Source: Shimia ponticola (GTDB taxonomy: Bacteria > Pseudomonadota > Alphaproteobacteria > Rhodobacterales > Rhodobacteraceae). From it: DNA of 47,306 nucleotides. A program made the position numbers and the translations under genes. Below, piece by piece: positions 41,921 to 47,306 of the stretch. The notes below the pieces were generated by a model. That model was not told the origin of the DNA. It did no database searches and worked only from the letters and a program-made list of their open reading frames with translations. How positions within the stretch are numbered: the stretch's first letter is position 1; each line of letters opens with the position of its first letter. Location of the stretch: positions 1 to 47,306 of the forward strand of contig NZ_VCDK01000011.1 in assembly GCF_007995215.1 (NCBI RefSeq), in the 5' to 3' direction.

Positions 41921-42888
41921 TGAAGGACCTCGACCTCAATCTGCCCTCCTATCAGGACATGCTCGACGCGCATGAGCGCATCAAGCCGCACATCAATCGG
42001 ACGCCGGTTTTGCAATCGGCCTATCTGAATGAGCTGTCCGGGGCGGAGCTGTTCTTTAAATGTGAAAACTTCCAGGAGCCGGGCGCTTTCAAGGTGCGTG
42101 GTGGCACTAATGCCGTCTTTGGCCTGAGCGATGAGATGGCCGCCAAGGGTGTGTGCACACACAGTTCGGGCAACCATGCGCTGTGTCTGAGCTATGCTGC
42201 CGGGCGGCGGGGTATCCCGTGCAACGTGGTCATGCCGCGCACCGCACCCGAGGCCAAGAAAGACGCCGTGCGCCGCTATGGTGGAACGATCACCGAATGC
42301 GAACCGTCAACGACATCACGCGAGGCCGTCTTTGCCGAAGTTCAGGCCAAAACCGGCGGCGAATTCGTGCATCCCTACAACGATCCGCGCGTCATCGCGG
42401 GCCAGGGGACATGTTCCAAAGAGTTCATGGAACAGGTCGACGGGCTTGAAATGATGGTCGCGCCCATTGGCGGCGGAGGAATGATCTCGGGCACTTGCCT
42501 CACGCTTTCGACGCTTGCGCCAGAGGTTCAGATCATCGCTGCCGAGCCGGAACAGGCCGACGACGCTTATCGCAGTTTCAAGGCGGGTCACATCATCGCC
42601 GATGATGCCCCTGTCACGATTGCAGATGGTCTCAAGGTGCCGCTGAAAGAACGCACTTGGCACTTTGTCTCGAACCATGTGAGCGAGATCTACACCGCGA
42701 CCGAAGAAGAGATCATCGACGCGATGAAGATCACCTGGAAATACCTGCGGATCGTCATGGAGCCATCCTGCGCCGTGCCTTTGGCCGTCATCCTGAAGAA
42801 CAAGGATGCCTTCCGGGGCAAGCGTGTCGGCGTGATCGTCACCGGTGGCAATGTCGACCTCGATAAATTGCCCTGGATGACGACCTAG
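41920..42888 (+). CDS. bhcB: beta-hydroxyaspartate dehydratase BhcB
   Basis: A 322-residue fold-type II PLP enzyme, similar to threonine/serine dehydratases. Lys58 in GAFKVRGGTN binds PLP. SSGNHALCLSYAAG binds the substrate carboxylate, and PIGGGGMISG binds the cofactor phosphate. In the cycle it converts (2R,3S)-beta-hydroxyaspartate to iminosuccinate. It overlaps bhcA by one base and is followed, after 109 bp with a GTTTCC/GGAAAC hairpin, by bhcC. Confidence 0.93.
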   Translation: MKDLDLNLPSYQDMLDAHERIKPHINRTPVLQSAYLNELSGAELFFKCENFQEPGAFKVRGGTNAVFGLSDEMAAKGVCTHSSGNHALCLSYAAGRRGIPCNVVMPRTAPEAKKDAVRRYGGTITECEPSTTSREAVFAEVQAKTGGEFVHPYNDPRVIAGQGTCSKEFMEQVDGLEMMVAPIGGGGMISGTCLTLSTLAPEVQIIAAEPEQADDAYRSFKAGHIIADDAPVTIADGLKVPLKERTWHFVSNHVSEIYTATEEEIIDAMKITWKYLRIVMEPSCAVPLAVILKNKDAFRGKRVGVIVTGGNVDLDKLPWMTT

Positions 42889-42997
42889 GGCCTTCCATAT
42901 TCGCCGTGTTTCCGATAGGAAACCTCCATCCATGATACGAACACTCCACGGCGCAGCCTTCGGGCCACGCAACCGCTATTGATAAGAGGAGACCGCG

Positions 42998-44161
42998 ATG
43001 AAAGACCTCAGCAATCTCGACCTTTACGAAGTGGGTTTTGACATTCCAGCCAAGCCCGGCATGGACGAGTCCGAAATTCAAACGCCCTGCCTCGTGCTCG
43101 ACCTCGACGCGCTGGAGCGCAACATCAAGAAGATGGGCGACTACGCCAAAGATCACGGCATGCGCCACCGCACCCATGGCAAGATGCACAAATCCGTCGA
43201 TGTGCAGAAGCTCCAGGAAGAGCTGGGCGGCGCATGTGGGGTCTGCTGCCAAAAAGTGTCCGAAGCAGAGGTCTTTGCCCGTGGCGGCATCAAGGATATT
43301 CTCGTCTCGAACCAGGTCCGTGATCCGCAAAAGATTGACCGTCTAGCACGCCTGCCTAAGCTGGGCGCGCGCGCCATTTGCTGTGTGGATGATGTGGCCA
43401 ACGTGGCCGACCTGTCGGCGGCGGCACAGAACCACGGCACACAAATCGAATGCCTCGTGGAAATCGACTGCGGCGCAGGCCGCTGCGGTGTGACCACCAC
43501 GCCCGAAGTTGTCGAAATCGCCAAGGCCATCGACGCGGCCCCCGGCCTGAAATTCGCGGGTCTGCAGGCCTATCAGGGCGCGATGCAGCACCTTGATGAC
43601 TACAACGAACGCAAAGCCAAGATCGAAGTCGCTGTGGCTCAGGTCAAAGATGCTGTCGACACGCTCAAGGCCGAAGGTCTGGAATGTGACATCGTCGGCG
43701 GTGGCGGCACCGGGTCCTATTACTTCGAGTCGAACTCGGGCGTGTATAACGAGCTGCAGTGCGGGTCTTACGCCTTCATGGACGCCGACTATGGCCGCAT
43801 CCTCGACAAGGATGGCAAACGCATCGACCGTGGCGAATGGGAAAACGCGATGTTCATCCTGACCTCGGTGATGAGCCACGCCAAAGCGGACAAAGCCATC
43901 GTCGACGCCGGCCTCAAGGCCCAGTCCGTCGATAGCGGCCTGCCGGTAATTTATGGCCGTGATGACGTGGAATACGTCAAATGCTCGGACGAGCATGGCG
44001 TGGTCATGGACAAAGACGGCGTGCTGAAGGTCAACGACAAGCTCAAGCTGGTGCCGGGCCACTGTGACCCGACCGCAAACGTGCATGACTGGTATGTCGG
44101 TGTTCGCAACGGCAAGGTTGAATGTGTCTGGCCTGTGTCTGCACGCGGGCGCGCCTTCTGA
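42998..44161 (+). CDS. bhcC: beta-hydroxyaspartate aldolase BhcC
   Basis: A 387-residue fold-type III PLP enzyme, similar to D-threonine aldolase. RTHGKMHKSVDVQKLQ carries Lys62, the likely PLP lysine. CLVEIDCGAGRCGV and GGGGTGSYYFESNSGVYNE are family motifs, and HCDPTANVHDWYVGVRNG near the C-terminus supplies the metal ligands (H-x-C/D). It condenses glycine and glyoxylate to beta-hydroxyaspartate. AGAGGAGA precedes the ATG. A GGCCCC/GGGGCC hairpin (44184-44201) follows in the 187-bp gap to bhcD. Confidence 0.93.
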   Translation: MKDLSNLDLYEVGFDIPAKPGMDESEIQTPCLVLDLDALERNIKKMGDYAKDHGMRHRTHGKMHKSVDVQKLQEELGGACGVCCQKVSEAEVFARGGIKDILVSNQVRDPQKIDRLARLPKLGARAICCVDDVANVADLSAAAQNHGTQIECLVEIDCGAGRCGVTTTPEVVEIAKAIDAAPGLKFAGLQAYQGAMQHLDDYNERKAKIEVAVAQVKDAVDTLKAEGLECDIVGGGGTGSYYFESNSGVYNELQCGSYAFMDADYGRILDKDGKRIDRGEWENAMFILTSVMSHAKADKAIVDAGLKAQSVDSGLPVIYGRDDVEYVKCSDEHGVVMDKDGVLKVNDKLKLVPGHCDPTANVHDWYVGVRNGKVECVWPVSARGRAF

Positions 44162-44183
44162 TCATCGAAGAATGAAACCGTCT

Positions 44184-44298
44184 GGCCCCCTTCCCGGGGC
44201 CGGACAAACCAAAACGACTGCACCCGGAATTTCACAGGGTGCATCCCAATAATTCCGCAGCATGTGACACCGCCCGAGCCGCGCTACGTTTCGTAGCG
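44184..44298 (+). other. Hairpins in the bhcC-bhcD gap
   Basis: GGCCCC/GGGGCC (44184-44201) and CGCTACG/CGTAGCG with a TTT loop (44282-44298) lie in the 187-bp gap. Neither has a T run. They may tune the amount of bhcD message. Confidence 0.4.
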
Positions 44299-44348
44299 GG
44301 GTCAGAGTTTTGTCTGACGCTGACGAACGATACGACCTGGAGACCAAC

Positions 44349-45314
44349 ATGCTGATTGTACCTGAACGCGAAATCGCCGATCTGATGACGCGCGACGCCG
44401 CCTTTGACGCCGTGGAAAAGGTGTTTGCTGCCATGGCCGCAGATGACGCCTACAACTTTCCCGTCATTCGCGAGGCAATCGGTCATGAAGATGCGCTCTA
44501 TGGGTTCAAGGGTGGTTTTGATCGCGCGGGACTGACGCTGGGCCTCAAGGCGGGCGGCTATTGGCCGAACAACTTGGAGAAGCGCGGCCTGATCAACCAC
44601 CAGTCCACCGTGTTCCTGTTTGACCCGGACACAGGCAAAGCCAAGGCGATGGTGGGCGGCAACTTGCTGACGGCGCTGCGCACGGCGGCTGCATCCTCGG
44701 TCTCGATCAAGCATCTGGCGCGGGACGATGCCAAAGTCATGGGCATGATCGGTGCCGGTCATCAGGCGACGTTTCAGCTTCGTGCGGCTCTGGAACAGCG
44801 GAGCTTTGAAAAGGTGATCGGCTGGAACTATCACCCCGAGATGTTGCCAAATATCGAAAAGGTCGCGGCTGAGGCTGGCGTTCCGTTCGAAGCCGTCGAT
44901 CTGCCCGGCATGGTCGAGGCGGATGCGATTATCTCGATCACGTCGACCTTTTCGCCATCCGTCATGGCCGACCACATAAGCGCGGGCACCCACATCGCCT
45001 GCATGGGCACAGATACCAAGGGCAAGCAAGAGGTTGAGGCCGCACTGTTGGCGAAGGCCACTGTCTTTACCGACGAAGTCGCGCAATCGATTTCCATCGG
45101 TGAAGCACAGCACGCCATCTCCGAGGGTCTGATCAAAGAGGCTGACGTTTCGCAATTGGGCGCGGTCATCAACGGCACCCATCCGGGCCGCAGTTCGGAC
45201 GATGAGATTACGCTGTTCGACGGGACCGGTGTTGGCCTTCAAGATCTGGCCGTCGCCGCAGCCGTGGTGGATCTTGCTGTTGAAAAAGGCATCGCAATCG
45301 AAGTCGATTTCTAA
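44349..45314 (+). CDS. bhcD: Iminosuccinate reductase BhcD
   Basis: A 321-residue member of the ornithine cyclodeaminase/mu-crystallin family. YGFKGGFDRAGLTLGLKAGG, QSTVFLFDPDTGKAKAMVGG and LLTALRTAAASSVSIKHLAR are family motifs, and GMIGAGHQATFQLRAAL (G135-A-G) begins the NAD(P)-binding fold. In the cycle it reduces iminosuccinate to aspartate and so regenerates the amino donor for BhcA. I chose ATG 44349 (MLIVPEREIADL), 6 nt behind GGAG; the earlier TTG at 44310 has no ribosome site. It ends the bhc operon ahead of a strong terminator. Confidence 0.92.
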   Translation: MLIVPEREIADLMTRDAAFDAVEKVFAAMAADDAYNFPVIREAIGHEDALYGFKGGFDRAGLTLGLKAGGYWPNNLEKRGLINHQSTVFLFDPDTGKAKAMVGGNLLTALRTAAASSVSIKHLARDDAKVMGMIGAGHQATFQLRAALEQRSFEKVIGWNYHPEMLPNIEKVAAEAGVPFEAVDLPGMVEADAIISITSTFSPSVMADHISAGTHIACMGTDTKGKQEVEAALLAKATVFTDEVAQSISIGEAQHAISEGLIKEADVSQLGAVINGTHPGRSSDDEITLFDGTGVGLQDLAVAAAVVDLAVEKGIAIEVDF

Positions 45315-45338
45315 AGACCCTCAGACATCCTGAAACGA

Positions 45339-45378
45339 AAATGGCCCGGCGTGTTCCGCCGGGCCATTTGTGTTTTTT
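45339..45378. terminator. Rho-independent terminator after bhcD
   Basis: A perfect 12-bp stem AAATGGCCCGGC (45339-45350)/GCCGGGCCATTT (45358-45369) with a 7-nt loop is followed by GTGTTTTTT. It lies between the convergent bhcD and permease genes. The A run on the left lets it serve both strands. Confidence 0.92.
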
Positions 45379-45390
45379 GCGTGCGGATTA

Positions 45391-46806
45391 TCAGTCCTTG
45401 TTCAGCGAACCGGAACCGTGTCCGGCAAGCCCACCTGAGACCTCTTCTGTCGCCTCGCTGGAAAGTTCCTGTGGCAGGATCAGGTTCAGAACCACCGCCA
45501 ACAGCGCCGCTGGAAGCAGGCCCGACGTCAGCAGAACCTTCATGGTCCCGTCGACATACTGAAGCGCGCCGGGTTCCTGTTGCAGACCCAGACCAACCGA
45601 CAGCGAGATCGCAAAGATCACCATGTTGCGACGGTTCCAGTCCACGTCAGACAGCATCGAGATACCAGCCGCAACAACCATGCCGAACATCACGATCACG
45701 CCGCCGCCCAGAACTTCGATCGGGATCGACGAAATCACGGCACCAACCTTTGGGATCAGGCCCGCAGCGATCAGGAACAGGGCACCGATGGTGACGACAT
45801 GGCGGCTCATGACGCCGGTCATCGCGATCAGACCCACGTTCTGCGAGAACGAGGTGTTTGGCAGTGCACCAAAGAAACCAGAGATCGCCGTGCCGACACC
45901 GTCAGCATAAGTCGCGCCTTGGATTTCTTTGTCTGTCGCTTCGCGGCCAGCACCACCTTTGGTGATCCCGGAGACGTCGCCCACGGTTTCAATCGCCGAG
46001 ATGAACGCCATCAGGCAGAAGCCGATGATCGCCGCCGCGGTGAATTCGACGCCAAAGTGGAACGGGTTCGGCAAGGCAAATGGTGCCGCACGGCCCACAT
46101 TACCAAGGTTCACTTCGCCCAAGGCAAAGGCCACTGCATAACCGGCGAGCAGACCGATCAGAACCGCCGACACCGACAACATGCCACGTGCAAAGAACTT
46201 CAGTGCCAAGGTCACGACGATCACGACGAGGGCCATGAGCCAGTTGGTCATCGACCCGTATTCCTCGGTGCCAATCGCAGGCACGCCACCCGCAGCATAC
46301 TGAATACCCACCTTGACCAGTGCGAGACCGATCATCGTGACAACCAGCCCGGTCACCAGTGGCGGCAGAGCAAAGCGGATTTTGCCGATGAACAGACCCA
46401 GCGCCGCGTGGAACAGACCGCCGACAATGACGCCGCCCATCACGATGGCGATGGCGTCAACGCCCTTGCCCGCAACCAGCGGGATCATGATCGGAATAAA
46501 GGCAAAGGATGTACCCTGCACGATCGGCAGGCCTGCGCCGATCGGACCCAGCGTGATCGTCTGCAACAGCGTTGCGACGCCCGCAAAGAACATCGACATC
46601 TGGATCATGTAGATCATTTGCGGAAAGTCAGGCGAGTTCGAGCCAAAGCCGAAACCCGCCGCGCCGCAGATGATGATTGCCGGTGTCACGTTCGAGACGA
46701 ACATGGCCAAAACGTGCTGAAGCCCAAGCGGAACAGCCTTGGCCAGCGGCGGTGTATAATTTGGGTCCCGGAGTTGTTCCGGCGTCCCGATGGATGCATC
46801 TGACAT
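45391..46806 (-). CDS. NCS2-family urate/xanthine permease
   Basis: A 471-residue membrane transporter of the nucleobase-ascorbate (NCS2) family with about 14 helices. VPLGLQHVLAMFVSNVTPAI is the conserved first helix. The signature QNVGLIAMTG (Q-N-x-G-x4-T-G) is present in PNTSFSQNVGLIAMTGVMSR. It brings a purine in by proton symport. Urate or xanthine is the likely substrate because the gene lies 17 bp behind allA in the puuE-uraD, allA, permease operon. The ATG at 46806 (MSDASIGTPEQL) has GGGAGGG upstream; the longer frame has no family content. Substrate choice cannot be settled from sequence. Confidence 0.9.
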   Translation of the reverse strand: MSDASIGTPEQLRDPNYTPPLAKAVPLGLQHVLAMFVSNVTPAIIICGAAGFGFGSNSPDFPQMIYMIQMSMFFAGVATLLQTITLGPIGAGLPIVQGTSFAFIPIMIPLVAGKGVDAIAIVMGGVIVGGLFHAALGLFIGKIRFALPPLVTGLVVTMIGLALVKVGIQYAAGGVPAIGTEEYGSMTNWLMALVVIVVTLALKFFARGMLSVSAVLIGLLAGYAVAFALGEVNLGNVGRAAPFALPNPFHFGVEFTAAAIIGFCLMAFISAIETVGDVSGITKGGAGREATDKEIQGATYADGVGTAISGFFGALPNTSFSQNVGLIAMTGVMSRHVVTIGALFLIAAGLIPKVGAVISSIPIEVLGGGVIVMFGMVVAAGISMLSDVDWNRRNMVIFAISLSVGLGLQQEPGALQYVDGTMKVLLTSGLLPAALLAVVLNLILPQELSSEATEEVSGGLAGHGSGSLNKD

Positions 46807-46823
46807 GGTGATAGTCCCTCCCG

Positions 46824-47306
46824 TTATGATGCTTTTGCCGGTTGTTCGCCCGGCATTTCTTTGGGGTTTTCTTGAATGATGTATGGCGTGTCGAACCAGT
46901 GTTCTTCGAGGTTTGGCCCGTCGGTGACCCTGTCGACGACCATGAACAGTCCGGGGTCCGACAAAGGGCACAAGACGCCGTGCCACACGTTACGACCGAT
47001 ATTCACGCCCTGCCCTGCCGTGGCGATGAATGCCTGCGGCACACCTGGTGCGCCGTTGTCATCTTCGGCCAGCACGACAAGGTACGCCCCTTGCTGCATG
47101 GGCAAAAACGCCTGACTGCCATGGGGATGGCGCTCCATCATCTCCATGCGGAACGGCAGTGAAAACGACTGTGAGTCAAAGACGCTGATCCCGACATCGC
47201 CATCAATGTTCAGCGTGGCACGATCATGGAACCGCCCACACAGACCCTGATTGATCAATTTGTCTGGCTCACCCGACGCCTCGATCAACTCGGCCAGTCC
47301 TGCGAT
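46824..47306 (-). CDS. allA: Ureidoglycolate lyase AllA, main part (joins 1..42)
   Basis: These 160 sense codons, read from the window end, belong to AllA. DKLINQGLCGRFHDRA, MERHPHGSQAFLPM, GVNIGRNVWHGVLCPL and TDGPNLEEHWFDTPY are family motifs, including the active-site His and Glu. The enzyme splits ureidoglycolate into glyoxylate and urea, so it is the link from purines to the beta-hydroxyaspartate cycle. The frame is open to base 47306 and joins in phase to 42..1, giving a 174-residue protein with a proper ATG start. It follows puuE-uraD (ATGA overlap) and precedes the permease by 17 bp. Confidence 0.93.
   Translation of the reverse strand: MAGLAELIEASGEPDKLINQGLCGRFHDRATLNIDGDVGISVFDSQSFSLPFRMEMMERHPHGSQAFLPMQQGAYLVVLAEDDNGAPGVPQAFIATAGQGVNIGRNVWHGVLCPLSDPGLFMVVDRVTDGPNLEEHWFDTPYIIQENPKEMPGEQPAKAS

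Noticed and set aside
44232-45242. Open frame of 336 codons on the minus strand
   Set aside because: It is opposite bhcD and lacks any recognisable motif.
45580-46803. Open frame of 407 codons on the plus strand
   Set aside because: It mirrors the NCS2 permease. Its product is low-complexity and very rich in His, Arg and Asp.
46824-47306. Two separate partial allA genes, one at each end
   Set aside because: The pieces meet in the same frame with no gap or overlap and make one normal protein, so one gene on a circle is simpler.

Overview
The window looks like a complete circular plasmid of an alphaproteobacterium, most likely of the Roseobacter group (Rhodobacteraceae). The two ends join in frame. 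The minus strand at 42..1 encodes the first 14 residues of ureidoglycolate lyase (AllA), and the minus strand at 47306..46824 encodes the rest of the same enzyme. The replicon carries its own Rep_3-type initiator, iterons and a parAB partition operon. The lineage is inferred from gene content: RepB-type replicon, fused PuuE-UraD, MrpAB fusion, the beta-hydroxyaspartate cycle, and DUF3305/DUF3306/TorD beside formate dehydrogenase. I see no transposase, prophage, CRISPR, rRNA, tRNA or conjugation gene.

Layout. (1) 38.9 kb through the junction to 5.8 kb: urate catabolism to glyoxylate (AllE, NCS2 permease, AllA, PuuE-UraD, UraH, a LysR regulator, PuuD) together with the beta-hydroxyaspartate cycle (BhcR, BhcABCD), which assimilates glyoxylate. 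An aspartate dehydrogenase and a PhyH-type oxygenase follow puuD. (2) 6.0-12.0 kb: a full Mrp monovalent cation/proton antiporter operon. (3) 12.0-15.9 kb: rep, iterons, parA, parB and two candidate parS palindromes. (4) 15.9-36.0 kb: a formate dehydrogenase island. It holds a Cache-type histidine kinase, the tungstate transporter TupBCA, a minus-strand set of Fe-S/cofactor-type accessory genes, a heme protein, a multi-cluster ferredoxin-like protein, DUF3305, DUF3306, TorD, a small Tat protein, FdhABC, a WD40-cytochrome c fusion, a 41-residue membrane peptide and an NtrC-type response regulator without GAFTGA. (5) 36.0-38.6 kb: small membrane proteins, a lipoprotein, a DUF2975/HTH pair and a ZIP metal transporter behind a perfect Irr-type box.

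How it fits together. Urate taken up by the NCS2 permease would be oxidised by PuuD, opened by UraH, UraD and PuuE to allantoate, and carried through ureidoglycine (AllE) and ureidoglycolate (AllA) to glyoxylate. The allantoate amidohydrolase step is not encoded here. BhcABCD then converts two glyoxylate into oxaloacetate/aspartate. The plasmid therefore appears to hold a near-complete urate-to-C4-acid route. Separately, the formate dehydrogenase island brings its own metal supply, maturation factors and two-component control, although FdhD and molybdopterin synthesis genes are absent.
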